A DNA stretch of 64,000 bases from Peribacillus simplex (GCF_900156045.1 NZ_FTMX01000003.1:124001-188000); one strand, 5' to 3'. Positions 40,917 through 50,397 are shown, numbered from the stretch's first letter. Notes: generated by a model not told the origin, from the letters alone. Made by a program: numbers and translations.

Positions 40917-43301
40917 TCAATTACGGAGTGGTTTACCTTTAACAAGCATGTGCTGCATCCTTGCCTGGGATTTCGGAGTCGAAATCAGTTTTAGGAATGC
41001 CTGTTTTTCCAGGTTCAAGATATACTGTTCATCTACTTCCGTGCCAAATGGGAGTTTTCCTCCTGCCAGGACGTATGCAAGCTCTTTGGCTATGACAAGG
41101 TCATGATCTGATAAGAATCCTGAAAGGCGCATGGATTCCGCCCCTAATAGAAGTGCGGCATATCCAGTTTCACCTACGACAGGGATCTTTGTGCGGGCTG
41201 GAGCGGTATAACCTTGTTCGTGCATGGAAAGTACCGCCTGTTTCGCATCATATAGCTGATGATCCGCATTCACGCTTATTCCATCAGCTGAATTAAGGAA
41301 ATTATTCTCTCTCGCTTCCTCGGCGGAGGTCGAAACTTTTGCCATGGCGACCGTTTCAAATACTCGGTTGGCCACTTTCTGTAAGTCGAAGTCGACGCCC
41401 TTCGGCATATTCTTCAACGTCTTCACATAAAGTTCTTTAGTTCCGCCGCCGCCTGGGATCAAACCTACGCCAGCTTCCACTAATCCCATATACGTTTCGG
41501 TCGTTGCCTGGATGCGGGCTGCCGGAAGTGACACTTCAGCACCCCCGCCAAGTGTCATATTAAACGGGGCAACCACTACGGGAACTGCACTGTACTTAAT
41601 TTTAAGCATCGCCTTTTGGAATTGGGTGATGACCATATCGAGTTCAAAAATATTGTCATCCTGTGCTTCCATCAGCATCATTGCAATATTGGCGCCTACA
41701 CAGAAATTCTTTCCTTGGTTTCCGATGACCAAGCCTTTAAAATTCGCTTCCGCCTCGTCGACCGCCGCATTGATCATTTGTATGATATCAAGACCGATTG
41801 CATTATTCGGTGAAGTGAATTCAAGAAGAGCCACTCCATCGCCGATATCCATCAAGCTTGCACCACTGTTTTTCTTGATTACGCCTTTTTGCTTCTTGAT
41901 CGCTTTAAGATTGATCACTTTAGGATTTTCGACAAGTTCTTTATATTCACCATCATCATAATAGTGAACAATGCCATTTTCTTCTTTATAGAAAGAAGTG
42001 ATGCCTTTAGCGAGCATATCCTTCACCCATTTCGGAACGGTGATGCCTTCCGCTTCCATTCGGGCTACCGATTTTTCTATACCTATCGCATCCCAGGTTT
42101 CAAAGGGACCTGTGGACCATCCGAAGCCCCATTTCATCGCTTGATCGATCGCCACGATGTCATCCGCGATGTCCCCAAGCAGCTGGGCAGAATACACAAG
42201 CGCCGGATTGAGAACATTCCAAAGTAATTGGCCTGCACGGTCTTCGCTATAAACAAGCGCTTTCATTTTATTTTCCAAGCCCTTGGTCTGTTTAGCCATT
42301 TCGATGGAAGGCGTTTTTAATCTTTTCCGTGCATCATATTCAAGGGTTTCGGGATTCAGTTCAAGGATTTCCTTGCCTTTTTTCAAGAAAAAACCTTGGC
42401 CTGACTTGCTTCCAAGCCACCCATTCTTAAGCATTTCATTCATGAAATCAGGTATTTTGAAAACTTCTTTTTCTTCTCCATCCACCTGGTCATATACGTT
42501 TCTGGCAACATGTGCAAATGTATCCAATCCAACTACATCAAGTGTCCTGAAAGTAGCGCTAGTTGCCCTTCCAATCAACGGACCTGTAACCGAATCGACC
42601 TCACCGACACTGTATCCGCCTTTTTGCATTTCACGCAAAGTGACCAATAAACCATAAGTTCCAATACGGTTTGCGATGAAGTTAGGGGTATCCTTGGCTT
42701 CGACAACACCTTTTCCCAGTACATCTTCGCCGAATCGTTTCATGAATTCGAGCACTTCTGGTGAAGTTGCTTTAGTAGGGATGATCTCCAACAATTTAAG
42801 ATAACGCGGCGGATTGAAGAAGTGGGTTCCCAGGAAGTGCTTTTGAAAATCCTCCGAACGACCTTCTGCCATCGCTTCGATTGAAATTCCGGATGTATTC
42901 GATGAAACGATGCTTCCCGGTTTACGATGCTGATCAACCTGGGCAAACACATTTTGCTTAACCTCAAGCTTCTCAACGACCACTTCGATGATCCAATCGA
43001 CATCCTTTAAACGACTTATATCATCTTCCAGGTTTCCCGCCTCGATCAACGCAATGTTTCCCTTAGCCGAAAGCGGAGCTGGTTTCTGTTTTAAAAGTTT
43101 CGTAATCGCAGTTTGGCTGATGCGGTTACGCACTTGTTTATTATCTAATGTCAGTCCCTTTTTCTTTTCATCCTCAGTGAGTTCACGAGGTACAATATCC
43201 AATAGTAAAGTCGGAATGCCGATGTTAGCAAGGTGTGCAGCAATCCCTGATCCCATAACTCCTGACCCTAGAACAGCAGCCTTTCGTATTTGTCGAACCA
43301 A
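40917..43301 (-). CDS. fadN: FadN (YusL), 3-hydroxyacyl-CoA dehydrogenase / enoyl-CoA hydratase fusion
   Basis: 794 residues. N-terminal NAD-dependent hydroxyacyl-CoA dehydrogenase (AAVLGSGVMGSGIAAHLAN, residues ~7-25; FFNPPRYLKLLEI near 145), then a crotonase domain from about 500 (LVIGNQGKNFCVGANIAMM, GGGAEVSLPAARI). TTG 43301 is the start: AAGGGGG lies 9 bases upstream and the product matches B. subtilis FadN. First gene of the operon, with a FadR-like site upstream. Confidence 0.95.
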   Translation of the reverse strand: MVRQIRKAAVLGSGVMGSGIAAHLANIGIPTLLLDIVPRELTEDEKKKGLTLDNKQVRNRISQTAITKLLKQKPAPLSAKGNIALIEAGNLEDDISRLKDVDWIIEVVVEKLEVKQNVFAQVDQHRKPGSIVSSNTSGISIEAMAEGRSEDFQKHFLGTHFFNPPRYLKLLEIIPTKATSPEVLEFMKRFGEDVLGKGVVEAKDTPNFIANRIGTYGLLVTLREMQKGGYSVGEVDSVTGPLIGRATSATFRTLDVVGLDTFAHVARNVYDQVDGEEKEVFKIPDFMNEMLKNGWLGSKSGQGFFLKKGKEILELNPETLEYDARKRLKTPSIEMAKQTKGLENKMKALVYSEDRAGQLLWNVLNPALVYSAQLLGDIADDIVAIDQAMKWGFGWSTGPFETWDAIGIEKSVARMEAEGITVPKWVKDMLAKGITSFYKEENGIVHYYDDGEYKELVENPKVINLKAIKKQKGVIKKNSGASLMDIGDGVALLEFTSPNNAIGLDIIQMINAAVDEAEANFKGLVIGNQGKNFCVGANIAMMLMEAQDDNIFELDMVITQFQKAMLKIKYSAVPVVVAPFNMTLGGGAEVSLPAARIQATTETYMGLVEAGVGLIPGGGGTKELYVKTLKNMPKGVDFDLQKVANRVFETVAMAKVSTSAEEARENNFLNSADGISVNADHQLYDAKQAVLSMHEQGYTAPARTKIPVVGETGYAALLLGAESMRLSGFLSDHDLVIAKELAYVLAGGKLPFGTEVDEQYILNLEKQAFLKLISTPKSQARMQHMLVKGKPLRN

Positions 43302-43327
43302 GTTTATATCCCCCTTACGCAATTTAT

Positions 43328-43345
43328 TGAATGAATGCTCATTCA
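43328..43345 (-). promoter_or_regulatory. FadR operator upstream of fadN
   Basis: TGAATGA-ATGC-TCATTCA, a perfect palindrome with a 4-base centre, 26 bases before the fadN start. It matches the known B. subtilis FadR (TetR family) operator pattern, which is relieved by long-chain acyl-CoA. fadR itself is not in the window. Confidence 0.85.
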
Positions 43346-43511
43346 TTTTTAATTCAAAAAAATTTTGAATATTTTTTCTTATTACTAATATAGAATATAT
43401 TTGGAAATTCCGCAATGATTAAACAGGAAAAAAATATTTTTTTCTCCGCGTTCTTTTGGTTATTTCTCCTCCGTTCAGCAAAAAATAACCGGGCAGGAGG
43501 TGACCTATATA

Positions 43512-43643
43512 ATGAAGCGTAAAGATAACCCTTCCAAAGCAGCCGTAAGCGCAGCAAGCGTTAAAGGCAATGCCGGACCTGGCGCCGAACGTCAACATGG
43601 AATCAATAAAGTGAACAGCCAGAACAATCAGTTCAAAAGATAA
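43512..43643 (+). CDS. yuzL: YuzL-like small protein
   Basis: 43 residues, basic and hydrophilic, with the family phrase DNPSKAAVSAASVKGNAGPG. The ribosome site GCAGGAGGTGA is near-perfect. It lies between fadN and the proline dehydrogenase gene, the B. subtilis yuzL position. Composition resembles small spore proteins; function unknown. Confidence 0.85.
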   Translation: MKRKDNPSKAAVSAASVKGNAGPGAERQHGINKVNSQNNQFKR

Positions 43644-43658
43644 TCCTTCTTAATTTGA

Positions 43659-43685
43659 GCAGCCGTTCCTTTTCCGGGGCGGCTT
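43659..43685. terminator. Probable terminator between yuzL and proline dehydrogenase gene
   Basis: AGCCGTTCC / GGGGCGGCT hairpin using two G-T pairs; weak T tract. It lies between convergent genes. Confidence 0.55.
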
Positions 43686-43690
43686 CGCTT

Positions 43691-44608
43691 CTATTTCTTG
43701 AATATGCCTTTTAAAACGAAAGCAATATTGGCCGGTCTTTCCGCAAGGCGGCGCATGAAATATCCATACCAATCCGTACCATATGGAACATACACCCTTA
43801 CCTTATATCCTTCTTCAGCAAGTTCAAGCTGCTTTTCAGTGCGGATGCCATATAACATTTGAAATTCAAATCGATCCAGGGGAATTCCCTGATCTTTGAC
43901 CAAGTCCCTCGTATAATCAATGATTTTCTCATCATGTGAGGCGACGGCTGTGTAATGGCCATTTTGCATATGCTTCTTGATGATTTTCTTGAAATTCTCA
44001 TCCACATCTTTTTTCTCGGGATAAGCCACTTCCCTCGGTTCTTTATAAGCCCCTTTAACAAGTCTTAGATTCGGCTGGTATGCATCCAGTTCCTCAATAT
44101 CCTTCTCAGTCCGATACAGATAAGCCTGGATGACAGTCCCCAATTCATTATATTCAGACTTAAGGTTTTTGAATACATCCAAAGTCGGCTGACAACGCGG
44201 AAAATCTTCCATATCAAGCGTCACGAATACACGATGTGCTTTAGCTTCATCTAATATCCTCCGCATGTTATTCATTACCACTCGTTCTGACACATCCAAG
44301 CCCATCGAGGTCAGTTTCAGGGATAACTGTGAATCCAGTTCATTTGTGCCGATCATGCGGATCGCATCGATGCACTCATCTGCCATCTTCCCTGCTTCTT
44401 GTTCATCCTCAATGAATTCACCTAAATAATCAATGGTGACAGCAAGCCCTTTCCGGTTAAGATCTGCAATCACTTTACATGCCATATCCAAGGATTCCCC
44501 TGCCACGAAACGAGATGCCCCAAACCGCAGCCCGTATTTTTTCGCTGCCTTTGTCATGCCTTTATTCTTCGATAAAAAAAGGAATAGATTTTTTAAAATT
44601 CTTTCCAT
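43691..44608 (-). CDS. fadM: Proline dehydrogenase family protein FadM (YusM)
   Basis: 305-residue TIM-barrel flavoenzyme of the PutA/PRODH family, oxidising proline to pyrroline-5-carboxylate. Signatures: SLKLTSMGLDVSE near 99, DMEDFPRCQPTLDVF near 137, RLVKGAYKEPREVAYP near 193 and the C-terminal YVPYGTDWYGYFMRRLAERPAN near 275. The ATG at 44608 has GGAGGGG 8 bases upstream; earlier in-frame ATGs do not. In B. subtilis the yusM gene lies in the same place and was also named fadM. Confidence 0.93.
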   Translation of the reverse strand: MERILKNLFLFLSKNKGMTKAAKKYGLRFGASRFVAGESLDMACKVIADLNRKGLAVTIDYLGEFIEDEQEAGKMADECIDAIRMIGTNELDSQLSLKLTSMGLDVSERVVMNNMRRILDEAKAHRVFVTLDMEDFPRCQPTLDVFKNLKSEYNELGTVIQAYLYRTEKDIEELDAYQPNLRLVKGAYKEPREVAYPEKKDVDENFKKIIKKHMQNGHYTAVASHDEKIIDYTRDLVKDQGIPLDRFEFQMLYGIRTEKQLELAEEGYKVRVYVPYGTDWYGYFMRRLAERPANIAFVLKGIFKK

Positions 44609-44757
44609 CTGCATTCCCCTCCAAATCATTCTGGAAAATAGATGCACAAGATTATTTTACCATTTAATTCATTTTTCAGATATTTAGAATCAAGAATAAA
44701 AAAAATTCATGAAGGGAAAATTAAACCCGTTTAAAGAACACTTAAGGAGGTAGAATG

Positions 44758-45036
44758 ATGGAACAGCAAAATTCGTTTAATAGCCAACAGCAGTCCACCG
44801 GCTTTATGAAACAGCCGCCGGAAATGGTTTCGGTGAAAGATAGCTTATACTTAACAGATATGCTTGCATGGAATCTTAATGCGGTTAAAAAAGCACATTT
44901 TTTTGCCACACAATGCAAGGACCCGCAAATCATTGATGCGTTAAATCGGTGCGGATTCATGCATCAACGCCATTACGATACCATTTTGAAACATTTGAAC
45001 CCGAACCAAAACCAGGTTCAACAACAATACCAGTAA
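44758..45036 (+). CDS. yusN: CotF-like spore coat protein YusN
   Basis: 92 residues, Gln-rich ends around a helical core (VSVKDSLYLTDMLAWNLNAVKKAHFFATQC), the coat protein CotF/YusN pattern. AGGAGGT is 7 bases before ATG 44758. The downstream neighbour has the same fold; the pair is probably one sporulation operon. Confidence 0.85.
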   Translation: MEQQNSFNSQQQSTGFMKQPPEMVSVKDSLYLTDMLAWNLNAVKKAHFFATQCKDPQIIDALNRCGFMHQRHYDTILKHLNPNQNQVQQQYQ

Positions 45037-45049
45037 AGGAGGGTTCTTG

Positions 45050-45385
45050 ATGCCCAATGAAAACAAAGTCCAAAATCCAGAATCTCCCGTGGCGAAGACA
45101 CCGCAAATGAATGACAGGGATTTTATAAATGATATGCTCACAACTGAAAAGTACTTTTGCAACTCCCTTTCCGTTGCCCTGCATGAAATGAGTAACCAAG
45201 CATTATTCCAAGACATTTTCTCCGTTTCCAAAGAAAATCAGGAGATGCAGCGAGAACTCTATAACCTTATGTTCGAAAAAGGCTGGTATAGTTTAGAAAA
45301 GGCGCAATCCACCAGCTTAGGCCAATCGTATCAACAATTTTCCGGTTATAAAAATCAATTTCCATCTGGAACGAACATTCAATAA
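45050..45385 (+). CDS. CotF-like spore coat protein, second copy
   Basis: 111 residues with core MNDRDFINDMLTTEKYFCNSLSVALHEMSNQALFQDIFSV, a coat F domain diverged from its neighbour. The AAAGGAGGG ribosome site overlaps the yusN stop, so translation is tightly linked. Ends hydrophilic and Gln/Ser-rich. Confidence 0.85.
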   Translation: MPNENKVQNPESPVAKTPQMNDRDFINDMLTTEKYFCNSLSVALHEMSNQALFQDIFSVSKENQEMQRELYNLMFEKGWYSLEKAQSTSLGQSYQQFSGYKNQFPSGTNIQ

Positions 45386-45436
45386 GCAAACATTCAGGGG
45401 GGTGGATTCTGCTCCTTTTGTTTTTGTGCTAAAAGT

Positions 45437-45463
45437 AAAGCCGGCCCATGGGGGGCCGGCTTT
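45437..45463. terminator. Terminator between the coat genes and the SEDS gene
   Basis: AAAGCCGGCCC / GGGCCGGCTTT perfect stem, then TATTTTT. It lies between convergent genes. Confidence 0.88.
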
Positions 45464-45467
45464 ATTT

Positions 45468-46640
45468 TTAGATATCCGTTGAAAACATATACTTCTTATA
45501 GTGATACCGAATGCTGAATATTAGGCCCATGGCCATCATGTTCCCCATTAGCGAGCTTCCTCCATAACTGATGAATGGAAGCGGAATCCCCGTAATCGGC
45601 AAAAGGCCTACCGTCATGCCGATATTTTGAAAGACGTGGAACGTCAACATGCTTATAACGCCAACACAGATATATGTATAGAAGTTATTTTTCGTGTCCA
45701 TTCCCGTTTTTGTAATATGATAAATCAATAGGAAAAACAAGGAAATAATGATACTTGATCCGATGAAGCCGAATTCTTCACCGATGATGCTGAAAATGAA
45801 ATCCGAATGGCTCTCAGGCAAATACACTTCCCTCGAACCGATTCCCTTGCCCGTTGTCTGGCCGGAGCCGATGGCCAGCAAGGACTTGGTTAAGTGATAC
45901 CCTTCGGAGCTGGCATAATTATATGGATCCAGCCAAGAATAGATACGGCCGAATTGATAGGATTTTACCCCTAGGTATTTTTCCAGGATCTCCGGCTTCC
46001 AAAGGACAAAGTACAGGACCGTTGAAGCGACGACAATTCCTCCCGAAACGATCGGCAGCAGGATCTTCCATGTTACCCCTGAAATGAAAATCATTCCGAG
46101 CATGATTGACAGGATGACAAGCGAGGTACCCAAATCCGGCTGTTGCATGATTAACATTAAGGGGGCACCGGTCACAAGACCGATTTTAATAAGCAGCCAG
46201 ATATCCGTTTGAATCGTTTTCAGCGTGTTTTTGAGATGATGGTTCGATATGACATTGGCTAAAGCCAAAATCAGGAAAACCTTCATGAATTCCGATGGCT
46301 GAATCGAACCGATTCCCGGAATGACGAACCAGCTTCTTGCACCATTTATATTAGGTACGATGCTACTTGGCATAATGATCAGCAAAAATAGCAAAAACAA
46401 TCCGAATCCATAGGCGTACCAAGAGATTTTTTTCAGTTGGTCCGAATCCAGTGTGATGAACCCTAATACGATTCCAATCCCCACTATATACCAAAAAATT
46501 TGTTTAATTAAGAAGTTTTCAGCGTACTGTCCAGTCGTTTGGGCACTATAGATTGCTAGGCAACTTCCAACGCATAATAACAGCAATATTGTGACCAAAG
46601 AAAAATCTATTCGAGATGAAAATTTATTTTGTTCTTCCAT
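45468..46640 (-). CDS. SEDS family protein (RodA/FtsW/SpoVE-like)
   Basis: 390-residue polytopic membrane protein, a peptidoglycan glycosyltransferase family that works with class B PBPs. SEDS signatures GARSWFVIPGIGSIQPSEFMKV (near 112), QQPDLGTSLVI (near 167) and the C-terminal GLLPITGIPLPFISYGGSSL (near 350) are intact. ATG 46640 follows AAGGGAGAG. The invariant Asp of the active loop lies in QQPDLG. It could be a RodA paralogue or a sporulation form; neighbours (spore coat genes) hint at the latter but prove nothing. Confidence 0.88.
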   Translation of the reverse strand: MEEQNKFSSRIDFSLVTILLLLCVGSCLAIYSAQTTGQYAENFLIKQIFWYIVGIGIVLGFITLDSDQLKKISWYAYGFGLFLLFLLIIMPSSIVPNINGARSWFVIPGIGSIQPSEFMKVFLILALANVISNHHLKNTLKTIQTDIWLLIKIGLVTGAPLMLIMQQPDLGTSLVILSIMLGMIFISGVTWKILLPIVSGGIVVASTVLYFVLWKPEILEKYLGVKSYQFGRIYSWLDPYNYASSEGYHLTKSLLAIGSGQTTGKGIGSREVYLPESHSDFIFSIIGEEFGFIGSSIIISLFFLLIYHITKTGMDTKNNFYTYICVGVISMLTFHVFQNIGMTVGLLPITGIPLPFISYGGSSLMGNMMAMGLIFSIRYHYKKYMFSTDI

Positions 46641-46740
46641 ACTTAACTCTCCCTTAAAAAGGCTCCTGCGATACATCTATAAATACACTTATTCATTATA
46701 CTTTAAACAAATAAAATCACAACTATATCGAAGAATTGTT

Positions 46741-46776
46741 TACAGGCTTCATGGAGTTATTTCCATGAAGCCTGTA
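46741..46776. terminator. Long hairpin between mntD and the SEDS gene
   Basis: TACAGGCTTCATGGA / TCCATGAAGCCTGTA, perfect 15-bp stem with a 6-base loop, 11 bases after the mntD stop. No clear T tract follows on the minus strand, so it may be a processing or stability element rather than a classic terminator. Confidence 0.6.
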
Positions 46777-46787
46777 TACAGGGAGAG

Positions 46788-47669
46788 CTATGCATGTGAT
46801 TCCTTTGATTTTCTCCGTTTCAGCAATCTGCTGACCAAGCCATGGCTTGGGGAAAAGAGAAAGGCCAATCCGAATAATATGGCGGCCGATCCCACCATGC
46901 AACCTGATATCGAAGCATCCAAAATGGTGGCTGAATAGTAGCCGATGATGGAACTTAGCACCCCGACCCCGATACTGACCAATATCATGCGGCTTAAACG
47001 GTCTGACAGCAGATAGGCTGTTGCCGCAGGTATGATGAGCATTCCAACTACTAAAATGGAACCTACACTATCAAAAGAAGCTACAGTTGTCAGTGAAATG
47101 AGGCTCATCAATAAGTAATGGAAGAACAGTACTGGAATTCCCATTGCAGCCGCAAGTGATGGATCAAATGACACGAGTTTAAACTGTTTGAAGAAAAGGA
47201 AGATCAGTATGAGGTTCAGGATAAAGCAACTGCCGACAATCCAAACAGCTTTTGGTCCTACTTCGATTCCCGCGATTGTCATCGTGTTCCAGGGAGTATA
47301 GGCTATTTCGCCATAAAGGACATGTTCCAGGTCAAAATCTATTTGTTGCGTATACAAGCTCACGAGTACAATCCCAGTTGCAAAAAGGGAAGTGAATACA
47401 ATCCCGATCGCTGCGTCAGATTGAACGCCCGACGATTGGAAAAGCTGGATCAAGAATACAGTAAGCAAGCCGAGCGCAGCTGCCCCTATCAGCATTGGAA
47501 CAGAGTCACGGGTCCCGGTTATCAAAAATGCCAATACGATTCCCGGCAAAACGGAATGACTGATGGCATCCCCAATCAACGTCATTCTCCTGACTATCAA
47601 AAAGCATCCTAATACACTGCAAGCACTCGCCACCAATGCTCCGACTAAAATAATCCAAAAATCATTCAT
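46788..47669 (-). CDS. mntD: MntD, manganese ABC permease
   Basis: 293 residues, eight or nine helices, ABC-3 family (LIGDAISHSVLPGIVLAF near 31; GSILVVGMLIIPAATAYLL near 205). The start overlaps the mntC stop by ATGA. Last gene of mntABCD. Confidence 0.92.
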   Translation of the reverse strand: MNDFWIILVGALVASACSVLGCFLIVRRMTLIGDAISHSVLPGIVLAFLITGTRDSVPMLIGAAALGLLTVFLIQLFQSSGVQSDAAIGIVFTSLFATGIVLVSLYTQQIDFDLEHVLYGEIAYTPWNTMTIAGIEVGPKAVWIVGSCFILNLILIFLFFKQFKLVSFDPSLAAAMGIPVLFFHYLLMSLISLTTVASFDSVGSILVVGMLIIPAATAYLLSDRLSRMILVSIGVGVLSSIIGYYSATILDASISGCMVGSAAILFGLAFLFSPSHGLVSRLLKRRKSKESHA

Positions 47670-48589
47670 GATGAGTGGCTCCCTTTCCTTCTATTCTGTT
47701 CGAGAGAATATTTCTTTTTCGTCGATACCCTTCTCCATATAGATGAAAGCACTCCGCGTTTAGGTGCAAAAAGCATGGAAAAGAAAAACCATACCGTCGC
47801 GGATAAGACAATTAACGGTCCTGTAGGCAAATCATTGACCGATGTACTGATCAACGTTCCAGACACACCGCTCAACATTCCGAATATACCAGACAGGATG
47901 ACCATGATATGCAGCCGTTCGGTCCAATACCTCGCAGAAACCGCAGGCGTGATCAGTAAAGATGCCATCAATACGACGCCTACAGCCTGGATACCGATCA
48001 CCACAGCTGCCACGATCAGCATCATGATGAAATAATCCAGAAAAACAACCGGCAATCCCATCCCCTTAGCAAACCCAGGGTCAAAGGACAGTAATTTGAA
48101 TTCTTTAAAAAATACGGTACAAGTGAAAATGAGAATAAAGGAGACCGTCATCATCATATATACATCGGACATGACCATTGATGCCGTCTGCCCGAATAAA
48201 AAGGTATCCAATCCACTCTGGTTTCCATACTCACTCTGCTGAATCTGTGTAAGCATGACAATCCCGAAGCCAAAGAAGGAAGATAAGACGATTCCCAATG
48301 CCGCATCCTGCTTGATCTTACTGTATCTCGTAAGCACACTGATCAAGAAGACAGCCACTAAGCCGGCAAGGGCCGCACCTATTAGAAAGTAGGAAGTGGA
48401 TTTCACTCCAGTTAAAATGAAGGCGACACAGATACCGGGTAACGCTGCATGTGCGAGCGTGTCGCCAAGCAAAGACTGCTTTCTGAGGTAGGCAAAGCTG
48501 CCGATGACCCCGCTGCTTAATCCGAGGAACATCGTGCCAAGCAATATCCACCTTGTATTTGGATCAGTAATAATATCCAGTATGTTCAT
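47666..48589 (-). CDS. mntC: MntC, manganese ABC permease
   Basis: 307 residues, ABC-3 family (LLGDTLAHAALPGICVAF near 41; GVVLMASLLITPAVSARYW near 206), with a long basic cytoplasmic tail. Two adjacent ATGs follow GAGGTG; the second has the better spacing. Forms a heterodimeric channel with MntD. Confidence 0.92.
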   Translation of the reverse strand: MNILDIITDPNTRWILLGTMFLGLSSGVIGSFAYLRKQSLLGDTLAHAALPGICVAFILTGVKSTSYFLIGAALAGLVAVFLISVLTRYSKIKQDAALGIVLSSFFGFGIVMLTQIQQSEYGNQSGLDTFLFGQTASMVMSDVYMMMTVSFILIFTCTVFFKEFKLLSFDPGFAKGMGLPVVFLDYFIMMLIVAAVVIGIQAVGVVLMASLLITPAVSARYWTERLHIMVILSGIFGMLSGVSGTLISTSVNDLPTGPLIVLSATVWFFFSMLFAPKRGVLSSIWRRVSTKKKYSLEQNRRKGSHSS

Positions 48590-48599
48590 CATGTACACC

Positions 48600-49355
48600 T
48601 CATTTTAATAAAAGGCCGGACTTCGTGTCTGATAGTATCGCTAGGCGGCCTCCATATGTTGCCTGTAAGTGTTCGGGAATGAACACTTCTTCCGTCGGAC
48701 CTATTTTCATCACCTTTTTATTCAATAACATCGTCCAGTCGAAATATTCCTTCACGGTCGATAGATCATGGTGCACAACCAGAACGGTTTTGCCTTTTTC
48801 CTTCAATTCCATCAGCAATTGTATGATTGCTTTCTCTGTTGCGGCATCCACCCCTACGAACGGTTCATCCATAAAATAAATATCCGCTTCCTGTGCCAAT
48901 GCACGTGCAAGGAATATCCGTTGCTGCTGTCCACCTGATAGCTGGCTGATCTGGCGGTTAGCATATTCAGCCATCCCCACCTTTTCCAGGCACTCCATTC
49001 CCTTCTGCCTTTCGGACTTACCTGGTCGCTTCAGCCATCCGAGATGACCATATCTGCCCATCATCACGACATCGAGTGCGTTGGTCGGAAAATCCCAATC
49101 CACTGACTCCCGTTGTGGTACATAGCCGATACTCTTCCTCATCGATTTATAAGTGGAACCCTTTATTGTGATTTGCCCCGATATCTTGGGGATCAATTCG
49201 AGTATCCCCTTTATCAATGTGGACTTCCCTGCTCCATTGGGGCCAATGATACCGATTAAATTCCCTTCCGGCACCTCAAATGAGACATCTTCGACAACTG
49301 GCTTCTTATGATAAGCAATCGTTAAATTTTCGACCTTCAAAGCTGCTAGATTCAT
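48600..49355 (-). CDS. mntB: MntB, manganese ABC ATPase
   Basis: 251 residues. Walker A GPNGAGKSTL near 39; signature LSGGQQQR near 140; Walker B DIYFMDEPFVGVD near 159. VPQRESVDWDFPTNALDVVMMGRYG is diagnostic of Mn/Zn importers. It lies between mntA and mntC with short gaps. Confidence 0.95.
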   Translation of the reverse strand: MNLAALKVENLTIAYHKKPVVEDVSFEVPEGNLIGIIGPNGAGKSTLIKGILELIPKISGQITIKGSTYKSMRKSIGYVPQRESVDWDFPTNALDVVMMGRYGHLGWLKRPGKSERQKGMECLEKVGMAEYANRQISQLSGGQQQRIFLARALAQEADIYFMDEPFVGVDAATEKAIIQLLMELKEKGKTVLVVHHDLSTVKEYFDWTMLLNKKVMKIGPTEEVFIPEHLQATYGGRLAILSDTKSGLLLK

Positions 49356-49367
49356 AGTTTCTCCCCC

Positions 49368-50291
49368 TTATTTCAAAGCACGGACGATGGTGTCGGTATT
49401 ATGACGGACCATTCCGATATACGTTCCTTCTTCCGTCCCTTTTTCACCCATGGCATCCGAGAACAATTCACCGCCGATTTCCACTTTATGACCCTGCTTA
49501 CCTGCTCCTTGAATGACAGCCTCGATTGCCTTCCTTGGTACACTTGACTCAATGAAAATCGCTTTAATTTTGTTCTCCACAAGATAATTCCGCATATCCG
49601 TCACATCTTTTGATCCATATTCCGATAATGTATTGATCCCTTGAAGCCCTCTTACGTCAAGGCCGTATGACTGACCGTAGTACCCAAAAGCATCATGCGC
49701 TGTAACGAGCACCCGTTGATCTTTTGGTATTTTATTAATTTCATCTTGAACATATTTATCAAGTTCCTCCAATTGCAGAACGTACTCTTCATAATTTGCA
49801 CGAAACTCCGCTTCATGGTCCGGATCATTGGCAATCAATTCTTTCTTAACAGCCTCCGCCGCAACGATCCAAAGCTTTACATCAAACCATACGTGGGGAT
49901 CATGTTCCGTTGCACTCACTTTGCGAAGTTGGTTCTCATTGAAGTCCTCCGTTACGGGGATCGTCGGTTTATCCTTGCTCATCATTTCAAATATATCCGT
50001 CATTTTCCCTTCAAGATGCACACCGTTATAAAAAATCATATCAGCCGAATCCAGTGTCTTAACATCACCCTGTGTCGCTTTATATAGATGGGGGTCGACC
50101 CCCGGACCCATTAAACTGGTGACCTCGACTTGTTTACCGCCGATATTCTCAACCAAATCTCCAATCATTCCCGTTGTTGTAACGACATTCAGCTTGCCAT
50201 TGCCTTTATCACTTTCGGCCGTATCATTGCCGCACCCCGTTAACATCAGCAATGCAGCAAGCACGCCTCCAATAGATTTCAGAAAACCCAT
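49368..50291 (-). CDS. mntA: MntA, manganese-binding lipoprotein
   Basis: 307-residue cluster A-I solute-binding protein. Lipobox MLTGCGN (Cys near 20). Metal ligands expected at GVDPHLYKA (His near 67), HDPHVWFDVK (His near 134), the VTAHDAFGYYG segment (near 200) and IFIESSVPRK/Asp region (near 250). Ribosome site GGGAGGGAATATGG precedes ATG 50291. Confidence 0.94.
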   Translation of the reverse strand: MGFLKSIGGVLAALLMLTGCGNDTAESDKGNGKLNVVTTTGMIGDLVENIGGKQVEVTSLMGPGVDPHLYKATQGDVKTLDSADMIFYNGVHLEGKMTDIFEMMSKDKPTIPVTEDFNENQLRKVSATEHDPHVWFDVKLWIVAAEAVKKELIANDPDHEAEFRANYEEYVLQLEELDKYVQDEINKIPKDQRVLVTAHDAFGYYGQSYGLDVRGLQGINTLSEYGSKDVTDMRNYLVENKIKAIFIESSVPRKAIEAVIQGAGKQGHKVEIGGELFSDAMGEKGTEEGTYIGMVRHNTDTIVRALK

Positions 50292-50322
50292 CCATATTCC
50301 CTCCCTTTTTCATCTTTCTAAA

Positions 50323-50397
50323 ATAGTTTCCCTTATGCAAAATTAAGTGTAAATTTTTTCACATTGTCGTAAATGCTAAAAAGTTTCCTATACACAA
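50323..50397 (-). promoter_or_regulatory. Two MntR-box-like sites upstream of mntA
   Basis: On the minus strand TTTTGCATAAGGGAAACTAT (50342-50323) resembles the MntR operator (TTTGCCTTAAGGAAAC type). A second, weaker copy TTGTGTATAGGAAACTT lies at 50397-50381, in the same orientation. Mn-dependent repression of mntABCD would follow. Confidence 0.55.

Noticed and set aside
41512..43368. Several 60-150 codon plus-strand frames opposite fadN
   Set aside because: Antisense shadows of a complete, motif-rich coding sequence.
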